From Bacteroidota bacterium (lineage in GTDB: Bacteria; Bacteroidota; Bacteroidia; AKYH767-A; OLB10): a stretch of DNA of 64,000 nt. The notes beneath the pieces are model-generated. The model did not search any database. It was not told the origin of the DNA and was given only the letters and a program-made list of their open reading frames with translations. The translations under genes and the position numbers were made by a program. The stretch covers positions 186,001-250,000 of the forward strand of contig JADKDR010000001.1 of NCBI GenBank assembly GCA_016714535.1. The letters run 5' to 3'. Positions within the stretch are counted from its first letter, which is position 1; every line of letters starts with the position of its first letter. This document shows positions 46,732 through 55,369 of the stretch, one piece after another.

Positions 46732-48687
46732 TCAGCGTGCCGTGATGTTGATTGTTCCATTGGAAGCTCCATTGCAGCCAACATTGGTAAAGTTGCTTAT
46801 TATCACATCAAATGTGGACGGCTGTGTTAATATTTGAGAAGCGGTTTTGGTGCATCCATTCGCATCAGTTACGGTAACGGTATAAGTTCCGGCTACTAGG
46901 CCTGTTTGATTCTGGATAGTTGAACCATTACTCCAAACGTATCCATAAGGCGTAGTTCCTCCGCTTGCAGTGATGTTGATTGTTCCATTGGAAGCTCCAT
47001 TGCAGCTAACATTGGTAAAGTTGCTTATTATCACATCAAATGTGGACGGCTGTGTTAATATTTGAGAAGCGGTTTTGGTGCAACCATTCGCATCTGTTAC
47101 GGTAACGGTATAAGTTCCGGCTGCAAGGCCAACAAGGTTTTGTGTACTAGCGGCATTACTCCACAAAAATAGATATGGAGCAAAACCACCCGAGATGCTC
47201 AAGTTAATACTTCCGTTTGTAAACCCATTGCAATCCGGGTTAGAAAAGCTACCAATTGCTGCAAGTAAAGCTGAAGGCTGACTTATAATCTTGTTTAAAT
47301 AGGCAAGGCATCCATTTGCATCTGTAACCGTTAACGAATAGGTTGTTGCAATTAGTCCGCTAATATCTTCAATGGTAGCTCCGTTGCTCCAATTATAACT
47401 AAAAGGACCAGTGCCTCCTATTATGCTCGTATAAATGGCTCCGGTGCTGTTGCCATTGCATTGTAAATTAATTACCGAATCGGCTACTACGAATAATTGA
47501 GACGGCTCTGAAATTGAAAATGTCAAACTGCTCAAACAACTTAGACTATCAATAACAGTAATGGTATATAACCCTGAGCTTAAATTGGTTATATTTTCAA
47601 CTGTTGCGCCATTACTCCATAAATAGTTGAATGGTGGCGAACCACTGTCAACAGATAAGTAAATCGCCCCATCGTTGATTGCATTGCAAGACACATTCCT
47701 AAGGCTATCCAATATAATGATTGGAGGTGGTACATTTAAAACAGTTGCCCATGCAGTATCGGAACAACCATTCTGATCTGTAGCAGTTACAAAGTACGTT
47801 CCAGGCGGTATTCCGATTCTATCGTTATCAGAACTGCCATCACTCCAGATATAATTCATAGGAGCTGCACCACCGCTAACCGAGATAAAGATATTACCTG
47901 AATTAGCTTGTCCACAAGTTTGATTATTAATGCTATCAACGATTAAATTTAACAGGGAAGGTTGAATTATGGTGTAAAGATCAGAAACCTGACATCCATT
48001 ATCGTCTGTAATAGTAATTGTATAATCAAATGCTCCCAGATTATTAATATCTTCTGTGGTTTGTCCTCCCGACCAATTATATATATAATTCCCCACCCCT
48101 CCTGCAACAGAAATATAAATTGACCCGTTACTAATTCCATAACAAGGTGGGTTAATAATAGAATCTGTTATAATAATTAATGCAGGTGGTTCATTAATGG
48201 TTATTTCTATTGAATCCGTATCTGAAACAGCATCCGTAATAATTACCTTATATACCCCTGCGCTGAGATTATTAATGTCCTCATTTGTGCTTCCATTACT
48301 CCAATTGAAACTGTAGGGGGCGATTCCTCCGTTCACTGTTAGGTCAACCGAGCCATCAGAAGCATTATTACAACTGACTCCAAAACCATTATAATCCGAA
48401 AGTTGATAGGTAATATTAAATGGCAAATTGCCATTTCCAGAACAAATTTCATGTCCTACTAAATCTATGGGCAAGAAGAAAATTTGAAAAATAATGCAGA
48501 CTCCGAATAACTTAAGAACAGCGCCAAATTTCCAAATGGCTGATTTATAATAACTTAAACTGGACATTAATGCCGTTAAATAGACTAAAACTATAGATTT
48601 TTTTGGAGACCGTGAGTCTTTAGTGCAATGATAGCCAATTCGGCTAGTATTAACAAACAAATTGTTAATAAACTCAAATGCAGTCAT
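46732..48687 (-). CDS. SprB-repeat adhesin, N-terminal part
   Basis: 651 codons. The leader is unusually long if the first ATG is used. ATG at 48567 (MSSLSYYKS) gives a more usual signal, with hydrophobic core GVCIIFQIFFLPIDLVG at about residues 20-40, so the start is uncertain. Seven or so divergent SprB repeats follow (SCNNASDGSVDLTVNGG, PPCYGISNGSIYISVAGG and similar), then two or more type B units that become almost identical to the tandem block. The fragment ends at an in-frame TGA formed where neighbouring units read GGA; two more substitutions lie within 8 bp of it. Confidence 0.85.
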   Translation of the reverse strand: MTAFEFINNLFVNTSRIGYHCTKDSRSPKKSIVLVYLTALMSSLSYYKSAIWKFGAVLKLFGVCIIFQIFFLPIDLVGHEICSGNGNLPFNITYQLSDYNGFGVSCNNASDGSVDLTVNGGIAPYSFNWSNGSTNEDINNLSAGVYKVIITDAVSDTDSIEITINEPPALIIITDSIINPPCYGISNGSIYISVAGGVGNYIYNWSGGQTTEDINNLGAFDYTITITDDNGCQVSDLYTIIQPSLLNLIVDSINNQTCGQANSGNIFISVSGGAAPMNYIWSDGSSDNDRIGIPPGTYFVTATDQNGCSDTAWATVLNVPPPIIILDSLRNVSCNAINDGAIYLSVDSGSPPFNYLWSNGATVENITNLSSGLYTITVIDSLSCLSSLTFSISEPSQLFVVADSVINLQCNGNSTGAIYTSIIGGTGPFSYNWSNGATIEDISGLIATTYSLTVTDANGCLAYLNKIISQPSALLAAIGSFSNPDCNGFTNGSINLSISGGFAPYLFLWSNAASTQNLVGLAAGTYTVTVTDANGCTKTASQILTQPSTFDVIISNFTNVSCNGASNGTINITASGGTTPYGYVWSNGSTIQNQTGLVAGTYTVTVTDANGCTKTASQILTQPSTFDVIISNFTNVGCNGASNGTINITAR

Positions 48688-48907
48688 GCAAAATATTCAT
48701 AATTAAATTTTTTAAGGATGGGCATTACCTACATTCCCTTCTTGCGAAGTTTTTCTGATTTTCAACAACCAATCATGCTGGAACTTTTAATTTATTACAA
48801 AATAAAAAAGCTTATTTGGCAATAGGCATTTTAAAGACTCTTTAAATTTAACTGTTTGTTTTCTTAAAACAAATTTTCCGATTATCATTATGCATTCCAA
48901 GAGTATG

Positions 48908-48933
48908 GGGCAATTACCATAAGGCAATTGCCC
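48908..48933. repeat. Inverted repeat GGGCAATT / AATTGCCC
   Basis: 8-bp arms (48908-48915 and 48926-48933) with a 10-bp spacer, midway between the divergent adhesin and LOG genes. The right arm overlaps a GGCAATTGCC palindrome. Possible operator; not a terminator because no T run follows. Confidence 0.35.
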
Positions 48934-49039
48934 TGTGCTGCAGTGTGCCTCTTTGGCCTGCAAAAACCTGCCTTGCTAGTCAAAAATTTCGCTCATAATA
49001 AATTCAAAATATAAATCTGAAACGGGCTCTTAGTATTGA

Positions 49040-49047
49040 TATATTTG
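49040..49047 (+). promoter_or_regulatory. Putative -7 box for the LOG gene
   Basis: TATATTTG, exact TAnnTTTG match, 40 bp before the ATG. No clear -33 box. Confidence 0.4.
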
Positions 49048-49087
49048 CCAAGTAATTTTTTTTAGATAAACTCAATTTTAAAAATAT

Positions 49088-49795
49088 ATGTCCTCAGAAG
49101 AAGAAAAAATAAGGAAGGCATTTGTAGAAAAAGACTGGCAGGAAATTAAAACTCAAGATACATGGTGGATGTTTAAGATGATGGCCGAGTTTGTAGAGGG
49201 TTTCGAAAAGCTCAGCAAAATAGGCCCCTGTGTATCCATATTTGGTAGTGCACGTACAAAGCCAGACACCATGTATTACAACCTTGCCGAAGAAATTGCC
49301 TATCGCTTATGCAAGCAGGGTTATGGTGTAATTACCGGAGGAGGCCCCGGAATAATGGAAGCTGGAAATAAAGGTGCAAAGAGAGCTGATGGCAAATCGG
49401 TAGGTCTAAATATTAAACTACCTTTTGAACAGTACTCTAATCCCTATATAGATCAGGATAAGCTAATAACATTTGATTACTTCTTCGTGCGTAAACTCAT
49501 GTTTATAAAATATGCTCAAGGTTTTGTGGTAATGCCGGGAGGCTTTGGCACATTGGACGAACTATTTGAATCGCTCACATTAATTCAGACAAAAAAAATT
49601 GGCCGCTTTCCTATTGTACTTGTTGGTAAAGACTATTGGGAAGGCTTATTCGATTGGATAAAACAGAAGATGATTAATGAAGGCAATATAAACGAAGAAG
49701 ATTTATCGTTGGTGCGCATAGTTGACACTGCAGAGGAATGCGTTGCGAAAATAGATGCGTTCTATGAAAAATATATGCTAAAGCCCAATTTTTAA
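49088..49795 (+). CDS. LOG-family nucleotide phosphoribohydrolase-like protein
   Basis: 235 aa Rossmann-fold protein of the TIGR00730/LOG family. Signatures: SIFGSARTKPD, GGGPGIMEAGNKGA (from residue 84) and the PGGxGTxxE motif as PGGFGTLDELFE (from residue 150). Plant and bacterial relatives cleave nucleoside 5'-monophosphates to base and ribose-5-phosphate (cytokinin activation in plants); some bacterial members act in nucleotide recycling. The natural substrate here is unknown. Cytosolic. The EamA transporter gene starts 52 bp downstream and may be co-transcribed. Confidence 0.92.
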   Translation: MSSEEEKIRKAFVEKDWQEIKTQDTWWMFKMMAEFVEGFEKLSKIGPCVSIFGSARTKPDTMYYNLAEEIAYRLCKQGYGVITGGGPGIMEAGNKGAKRADGKSVGLNIKLPFEQYSNPYIDQDKLITFDYFFVRKLMFIKYAQGFVVMPGGFGTLDELFESLTLIQTKKIGRFPIVLVGKDYWEGLFDWIKQKMINEGNINEEDLSLVRIVDTAEECVAKIDAFYEKYMLKPNF

Positions 49796-49847
49796 AACTA
49801 CCACGAAAAGGCACTTAAGCTGTAACAAACTTTTTGGGTTAATTTAA

Positions 49848-50717
49848 ATGCAACTAAAACGTGATTTCTTCAGGAGCGCAGTTTGGCAAATGTTCCTTGC
49901 TACGTTTTGGTTTTCGCTTATGAATATTTGTGCACGCAAATTAGAACGACTGCCAGTTTCAGAGATTGTATTTTTCAGGTGTCTTTTGTCAATGCTATTT
50001 TGCTATGTGGTTCTTTACCGCGAAAAAGTAAATTTAAAAGGCACCAATTACCTGCTATTAGTAGGGCGTGGCATAGTAGGTACCGTTTCTCTTTTTATGT
50101 ACATTGGTTCGATAAAGCATATGCCTTTGGGCACCGCAGTTTCTATTCAATATCTCTCACCGGTATTTAGTTTAATAATCGGTTATCTTTTTTTGAAACA
50201 AAAAATCACCTTATGGCAAAGTATCTGTTTTCTAACTGCTATCTCAGGTGTATTTATCATCAAAGGTTATGATCATCGTGTAAATACGATTTTCCTGCTT
50301 ATGGGCTTGTGCTCTGCATGTTTATCGGGGTTGGTATTTACACTTATCAATCAAATGAAAGGAAGCGAACATCCCATGCTTGTTGTTTTTTATTTTATGG
50401 CCATAGGAACAATTACCGGATTTGCAGGAACGGTTACAAATTTTGTAACCCCAACTATGTATGAAGTGATTTTTATATTGGGCATAGGTATTACCACTCA
50501 ATTAGGGCAAATAAATATGACCCGCTCGCTACAGAATAGTTCGGTTACAAAGGTCGGCATAATAACCTATAGCGGAATTGTGCTTGCACTTGTATATGGC
50601 TTTTTCTTTTTCAACGAAAGTTATAACCTGGTTGCTTTGCTTGGCATAATTATGATTGTTGGTGCAATGGTAGGGAATGTTTATTTATCAAAAAAACCTG
50701 ATGCTGTCAAAGTTTAG
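49848..50717 (+). CDS. EamA-family DMT-type membrane transporter
   Basis: 289 aa, about ten membrane helices in two EamA halves (about 10-140 and 150-285). Recognisable blocks: WFSLMNICARKLE near the N terminus, MPLGTAVSIQYLSPVFSLIIGYLFLKQ at the end of the first half and GIVLALVYGFFFFNE in the second. Drug/metabolite transporter superfamily; the substrate cannot be told from sequence. Transcribed toward rodA. Confidence 0.88.
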   Translation: MQLKRDFFRSAVWQMFLATFWFSLMNICARKLERLPVSEIVFFRCLLSMLFCYVVLYREKVNLKGTNYLLLVGRGIVGTVSLFMYIGSIKHMPLGTAVSIQYLSPVFSLIIGYLFLKQKITLWQSICFLTAISGVFIIKGYDHRVNTIFLLMGLCSACLSGLVFTLINQMKGSEHPMLVVFYFMAIGTITGFAGTVTNFVTPTMYEVIFILGIGITTQLGQINMTRSLQNSSVTKVGIITYSGIVLALVYGFFFFNESYNLVALLGIIMIVGAMVGNVYLSKKPDAVKV

Positions 50718-50875
50718 AGAATTCTGGCAGCATCTGAATTTGGATTTTGCTATGCAAAATTCCTCTGTATAGCAAAAATAATATTCCCCTTTTAAGACTA
50801 AAAGAACCTGCAAATGTTTGCAGCTATTGCAACTGCCGGAATTAAAAATACTTATTAGAAATAAGGATAACTCAG

Positions 50876-52137
50876 CTATCGCAGAACAAACGTGCGGTAA
50901 CTATCTAGTTTGATTAAAATAAAAATCAATATTGTAAAAGACCATAATGAACTACCTCCGTAACTAAAGAAAGGCAATGGTATTCCGATTACCGGGAGCA
51001 ACCCGATGGTCATACCAATATTGATAAACACATGAAAAAATATAATAGAGGCAACACCATATCCATACACACGTACGAAATCATTCTTCTGCCGTTCGGC
51101 AATAATTAATATTCGAATAAGGAATGCAAGAAATACAAGAACTAAAATTGTAGAGCCAAGAAAACCCCACTCTTCGCCAATGGTGCAAAAAATAAAATCG
51201 GTTGCTTGCTCAGGCACAAAGTCATACTTTGTCTGAGTTCCCTGCAAAAATCCTTTTCCAAATAATCCCCCTGAACCAATAGCAATAAGGCTTTGATTAA
51301 GATTATACCCAACCCCCTTAGGGTCGGTTTTTTTGCCTAATAATATTTCGATACGATCGCGCTGATGTGTTTGCAATGCATTATTGTAGGCATAGTCTAC
51401 ACTATATACAAGGCCTATTGCCAATATTGCAATGCCTGCGAGTGCAATCATATTGCCCCAGGTTCTACGCATTGTTAAACTTGCAAGTATGGCAATGACA
51501 ACTATTCCAATTGCAAGTGCAATTTTGGGTAACATCAATGACAACACAAACAATAACACCACCACAAAGCCTAACAACAGTACATTTTGCGAAAGTCCGG
51601 CACGGTATAAAACAAAATAAATGAGAAATAAACTAGCGCAGACCCGGTATCGTTTTGCATCAGAATTAACACCATGGGTAACATGGTAATGATGGCAACC
51701 CATATTTTGGTTTTATTTTCAACCATACGAACGTATGGCGAACTTAAGTACTTTGCTAATGCAAGGCACGTGGCAAATTTCATAAACTCAGAAGGTTGCA
51801 ACTTAAAGCTACCTATATCTATCCATGATACTGCACCATTAACATCGCGGGCTACAACCAATACTACCACCAGCAGCATGATAAAGAAAGCGTAAATATG
51901 GAAGGCAAAAGTTTCGTAAAATTTTCCATCTATTACAAGAATTACCATCCCTATAATTAATGCACATGCTATCCAAAGCATTTGCTTGCCATAGCGCATG
52001 GAGGTATCGAAAATGCTATGATAGCGCTCGTCATAAACTGCAGCATAAATATTTATCCATCCAAAAAGCACTAGCACAAGGTATAATAGTACCGTTAACC
52101 AGTCAATGTTTTCGAAAATACTTTTCTGTTGACGCAT
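50876..52137 (-). pseudogene. rodA: Rod-shape protein RodA (SEDS glycosyltransferase), frameshifted
   Basis: Peptidoglycan polymerase of the elongasome, working with PBP2. The first fragment (51571-52137) carries FENIDWLTVLLYLVLVLFGW, SWIDIGSFKLQPSEFMKFA and ILMQNDTGSALVYFS. The second (open from about 51640 to 50876) carries FLIYFVLYRAGLS, NQSLIAIGSGGLFGKGF, DFIFCTIGEEWGFLG and PVIGIPLPFFSYGGSSL. The frames meet near 51624-51629; one more T in the coding-strand run (TATTTC to TATTTTC) gives a continuous protein of about 420 aa, the normal size. As rodA is essential in most rods and its partners are intact, a sequencing error is likely. Last gene of the mre operon, 15 bp after pbp2. Confidence 0.88.
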
Positions 52138-52152
52138 CCTTACTAGCTTTTA

Positions 52153-53994
52153 TTAATCATTAACTATAGTACTATCAGTCGCATCTTTGGGCTGAGGCAA
52201 TATTACAGCATTCAACATTTTCTTTTCAAGTTCGGGCCGGGTGATTGAATCATTCAAATATTTTTCTAACAATAAACTTGCTATTGGTGCTGCCCATGTG
52301 CCACCAAAGCCGCTGTTTTCAACAATTACTGCAATGGCTATTTTGGGATTTTCGCGTGGTGCAAATGCATAAAACAAGGCGTGGTCTTTTCCATGTGGAT
52401 TTTGCGCTGTCCCTGTTTTACCACATACGATAATGCTATCCATACGAGCAACACGTGCTGTTCCGGCTTCTACCACAAGTTGCATTCCGTCTTGCACCGC
52501 TACAAAGTGTTCGGGACTAACGCTACAATACCTCTTCTTTGTAAATTCAGTTGGTATGTTTTTATTTTTTCCAATAAACTTAACCACATGTGGTACATAG
52601 TAATAACCTTTATTTGCAATAATGCACATAATATTGGCCATTTGTAATGGCGTAATTCCTAACTCACCCTGCCCTATCCCTAACGAAAATATCGTGTTAG
52701 GTTTCCATTTTCCTTTTCCAAAATATTTATCATAGTATTTAGATGAAGGCACCAAACCTGCAAGTTCATGTGGGATATCGCTACCAAGTTTTTTTCCAAC
52801 ACCAAATGTGAGAACGGCATCTCTCCAATCATTGTATCCTTCTTCGGTTGAGGCAAAAACACTGTTGCCAACATAGTTAGTAAATACACGACAGAAATAT
52901 GGATTGCAACTAAACTGTATGGCTCTTCTAAAATCGGCACCTGAATGACTTCCATGACATTTTACATGATGACTTCCCACACTAAAGGCGCATGGATAGC
53001 GCGTATCTGGTGTCATTAGGCCCTTGTCACAAGCAATTAATCCGTTAATTAATTTGAATGTACTTCCGGGCGGATAATATGCCTGTGTACTTCTATTAAA
53101 TAAAGGTTTCATAGGATTGTTAAGTAAATAACGGTAGTTGTTAGCCCGAACTCTTCCGACTAACAAATTAGGATCGTAGGCAGGGGCACTTACAATGGCA
53201 AGTATTTCTCCGGTACCGGGTTCAATAGCAACAATACCGCCTAGCTTATTTGCCATCAATCTTTCTGCATATTCCTGCAATTCTAGATCAAGAGATAAAA
53301 TAAGATTTTCTCCGGTATAGGCAGTGCTATCATAAGCTCCATTTTTAAAACTACCCTTTTCGCGATTGTGCACATCTACCATTACCACCTTTAATCCTTT
53401 TTTTCCGCGAAGTGCATCCTCGTAGCTGCTTTCGAGCCCGCTAATACCAATATAATCGCCCGACCTATAGTATGGCTTTTTGCTTATTACACGTTCGTCT
53501 ACTTCACCAACATATCCCAACAAATGCGCAGCAACCGGCCGGGGATAATACCGCAAGGTACGTGGCTGAACAAAAAATCCGGGGAACTTATAAAGCTTTT
53601 CCTGCAAGGTGGCAAAATTCACTTTCGATATTTGCTTTTCAAATAGAGATGCTTTGTAAGTTGAATACTGACGTGCGGCAACCATCCTTTTTCTAAACTC
53701 TTCCTTATCCATCATCAGTAGCGAACAAAACTCATTTGTATCAATATCTTTTACCTGCCGAGGCACTACGGTAAGATCATAAAACACTTCGTTGTGCACC
53801 ATAACGCGGCCATGTCGGTCGTAGATAACCCCTCGCGGAGGATATATGGTAACATAACGCAATACATTATTATTGGCCGAAGCCATATACTCATCATCAA
53901 TTACCTGAATATAAAAGAGTCTGGCAATGAAAACGAACATAACGGCAATGAAAATTCCCAGTATAACATTGCGTTGCCCAGTATTATAGATCAT
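52153..53994 (-). CDS. mrdA: Penicillin-binding protein 2
   Basis: 613 aa class B PBP, the transpeptidase of the elongasome. N-terminal membrane anchor (about 12-28), dimerisation/pedestal domain with PPRGVIYDRHGRVMVHNE and RYYPRPVAAHLLGYVGEV, and a transpeptidase domain. The active-site triad is visible: STFK in YPPGSTFKLINGL (about 313), SCN in QFSCNPYFC and KTG in VCGKTGTAQNPHG (about 525). Its start overlaps the mreD stop by 4 bp and rodA follows by 15 bp: the canonical order mreB-mreC-mreD-pbp2-rodA. Confidence 0.95.
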   Translation of the reverse strand: MIYNTGQRNVILGIFIAVMFVFIARLFYIQVIDDEYMASANNNVLRYVTIYPPRGVIYDRHGRVMVHNEVFYDLTVVPRQVKDIDTNEFCSLLMMDKEEFRKRMVAARQYSTYKASLFEKQISKVNFATLQEKLYKFPGFFVQPRTLRYYPRPVAAHLLGYVGEVDERVISKKPYYRSGDYIGISGLESSYEDALRGKKGLKVVMVDVHNREKGSFKNGAYDSTAYTGENLILSLDLELQEYAERLMANKLGGIVAIEPGTGEILAIVSAPAYDPNLLVGRVRANNYRYLLNNPMKPLFNRSTQAYYPPGSTFKLINGLIACDKGLMTPDTRYPCAFSVGSHHVKCHGSHSGADFRRAIQFSCNPYFCRVFTNYVGNSVFASTEEGYNDWRDAVLTFGVGKKLGSDIPHELAGLVPSSKYYDKYFGKGKWKPNTIFSLGIGQGELGITPLQMANIMCIIANKGYYYVPHVVKFIGKNKNIPTEFTKKRYCSVSPEHFVAVQDGMQLVVEAGTARVARMDSIIVCGKTGTAQNPHGKDHALFYAFAPRENPKIAIAVIVENSGFGGTWAAPIASLLLEKYLNDSITRPELEKKMLNAVILPQPKDATDSTIVND

Positions 53995-54506
53995 CGTTTT
54001 TTAGCCGACTTAAAGAATAAAAATATCGAGAGCAAAATTAATATCATTGTAAATGTTGTGCTTAGCAAAACCCTAAGCAATGTTGTAAAAAAAGAGTTAA
54101 AACTGAAAACTTCGAGGAACAATAAAACGAAGTGATGCGCTGTCACCATAATGGTAGCATAAGCCATAAACCAACTTAATCCTAAATCACGAATGGTAGG
54201 CGTAGCATCAGAATCATATCCTTCGCGAGGTGAAACTAGTTTAAGCACCGTAGGTCTGATAAAACCAACAAAGGTGCATGCAGCTGCATGCAACCCGGCA
54301 GTGTTATTAAATGCACCAACCAACATACCTGTAGCAAAAGCAATAAGCATAAACAATGCCGGGGACAAGCGCAATGGCAACATCAAAATAAACAATATGT
54401 ATAAATATGGATTGATAAAATAATTCAATTCGATATTATCCAATAATACAACCTGAAGTACTACCAGTATTATAAAACGCAATAAATTGTAAATAGCTTC
54501 AATCAT
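53991..54506 (-). CDS. mreD: Rod shape-determining protein MreD
   Basis: 171 aa, about five membrane helices, no soluble domain. Recognised by size, topology and the position between mreC (8-bp overlap) and pbp2 (4-bp overlap). Family-like segments are NIELNYFINPYLYILFILMLP near the N terminus and GMLVGAFNNTAGLHAAAC. Inner-membrane elongasome component linking MreC to the PBP2-RodA pair. Confidence 0.9.
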   Translation of the reverse strand: MIEAIYNLLRFIILVVLQVVLLDNIELNYFINPYLYILFILMLPLRLSPALFMLIAFATGMLVGAFNNTAGLHAAACTFVGFIRPTVLKLVSPREGYDSDATPTIRDLGLSWFMAYATIMVTAHHFVLLFLEVFSFNSFFTTLLRVLLSTTFTMILILLSIFLFFKSAKKR

Positions 54507-55338
54507 TGTTGTTTACCGAATCTGTTTTAAATTCAAGCGACTTTTGCTCTTCTTTGAATTTATTATCAATTACTAAAACATGCGATACCGAATGAAAGTT
54601 GGTGGCCAATTTAATCTTGATACTATAGCTTTCTTCTCCCGAAGGGATTTCGGCACTTTCAATGGTTCCAATCATTATGCCCTCTGGAAAAATGGAGGAG
54701 AAGGAAGTTGTAATCACCGTATCCCCTTTATTGAATCGTGCACTTGTAGGAATTTCGCGCAGGTAAGCATAGGCTGGTTGACCATCCCACAGAACAGGTC
54801 CGAACTCTCCCGTGCGTTTTAGTTTCCCATTAATTTTAGAGTCTTTGTGCAATAAAGAAATTGCGGTAGCATAATTTTTTGAAACTTCCTTAACCACACC
54901 TACTACGCCAGCTGCGCCAATTACTCCCATATCGCGCTTTATACCATGCATGGAGCCTTTGTCGAGCGTTATGTAATTGGCAACTTTGTTTACACTATTA
55001 TTTATTACCCTGGCGCTGGTATAGGTGTATTGCCTTTTATACATGGTATCGTTTGCTTCGCTTTTAATAAAACGTACATCGTAAAAAGAGCGCATATCTG
55101 CATTGCGATAAATTTCGAGTTCCGAAAGAAGCAAGTCATTATTTTTTTTCAAGTATAAATATTGCTGCACGTTACTAACGTAACCTAATCCTTTAGCCAC
55201 AACACTATTAGAAGAATTGACTACCACTGCACGCTGGTAAAATTGGTTTTGAACTATTACATACAGGCAAAAAATTTCTAATAAAAGAAAAAGTATCAGG
55301 AAATTATTTTTCCAGAGTAACTGGAAGAGATTGCGCAT
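54499..55338 (-). CDS. mreC: Rod shape-determining protein MreC
   Basis: 279 aa. One N-terminal membrane helix (about 10-30), a coiled coil (about 50-80, with LKKNNDLLLSELE), then the two-barrel periplasmic domain: ARVINNSVNKVANYITLDKGS, GVVGVVKEVSKNYATAISLLHKD, RFNKGDTVITTSFSSIFPEGIMIGTIE. Organises the elongasome in the periplasm. Overlaps mreD by 8 bp and follows mreB by 31 bp. Confidence 0.94.
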   Translation of the reverse strand: MRNLFQLLWKNNFLILFLLLEIFCLYVIVQNQFYQRAVVVNSSNSVVAKGLGYVSNVQQYLYLKKNNDLLLSELEIYRNADMRSFYDVRFIKSEANDTMYKRQYTYTSARVINNSVNKVANYITLDKGSMHGIKRDMGVIGAAGVVGVVKEVSKNYATAISLLHKDSKINGKLKRTGEFGPVLWDGQPAYAYLREIPTSARFNKGDTVITTSFSSIFPEGIMIGTIESAEIPSGEESYSIKIKLATNFHSVSHVLVIDNKFKEEQKSLEFKTDSVNNND

Positions 55339-55369
55339 GTATCAATTGAGAATATGGTAAAGAAACTAA

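Larger units (their letters stand above)
43290..47130 (-). repeat. Tandem 228-bp repeats, type B (about 16 units)
   Basis: Units encoding 76 aa (CNGASNGTINITASGGTTPY and so on) recur every 228 bp from about 43.3 to 47.1 kb, nearly identical at DNA level. The spacing between two consecutive units is stretched to about 303 bp around 43.6 kb by a partial duplicate. The type B block passes directly into type A at about 43.29 kb. Confidence 0.88.
32091..48687 (-). pseudogene. Giant SprB-repeat T9SS adhesin, interrupted by about nine frame breaks
   Basis: A single gene of about 16.6 kb, coding for about 5,500 aa if intact. It has an N-terminal leader with a hydrophobic segment, about 60-70 SprB-type repeats (SprB_repeat, PF13573), two C-terminal Ig/PKD-like domains and a T9SS type B (gliding-motility-type) sorting domain. 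Repeats follow the scheme GGTxPYxYxWSNGxTT, LxAGTYTVTVTDxNGC. Breaks: TGA at 46732-46734; +1 near 45925; a partial-unit junction near 43600; +2 near 43470; a poly-G insert at 43191-43224; +4 at 42911-42930; an extra G at 42729-42733 and at 41588-41592; -2 at 41134-41150. All fall in the near-identical repeats; the divergent repeats at both ends are open. SprB in Flavobacterium is a mobile gliding adhesin; adhesion is inferred, and gliding is unproven here. Confidence 0.85.
48688..49087. other. Divergent intergenic region adhesin/LOG gene, 400 bp
   Basis: AT-rich region that should hold the promoters of the adhesin operon (minus) and the LOG gene (plus). A clear TAnnTTTG box is seen only for the LOG gene. 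Contains the inverted repeat at 48908-48933. No ORF or RNA gene supported. Confidence 0.55.

Noticed and set aside
40830..47130. Regular repeats suggesting a CRISPR array or satellite DNA
   Set aside because: The 228-bp period is a multiple of 3, the units are coding with conserved SprB-type residues, and there are no short repeats with unique spacers or cas genes.
50808..50823. CTGCAAA/TTTGCAG hairpin as terminator between the EamA and rodA genes
   Set aside because: Two-base loop and no T run on either strand; too weak to call.
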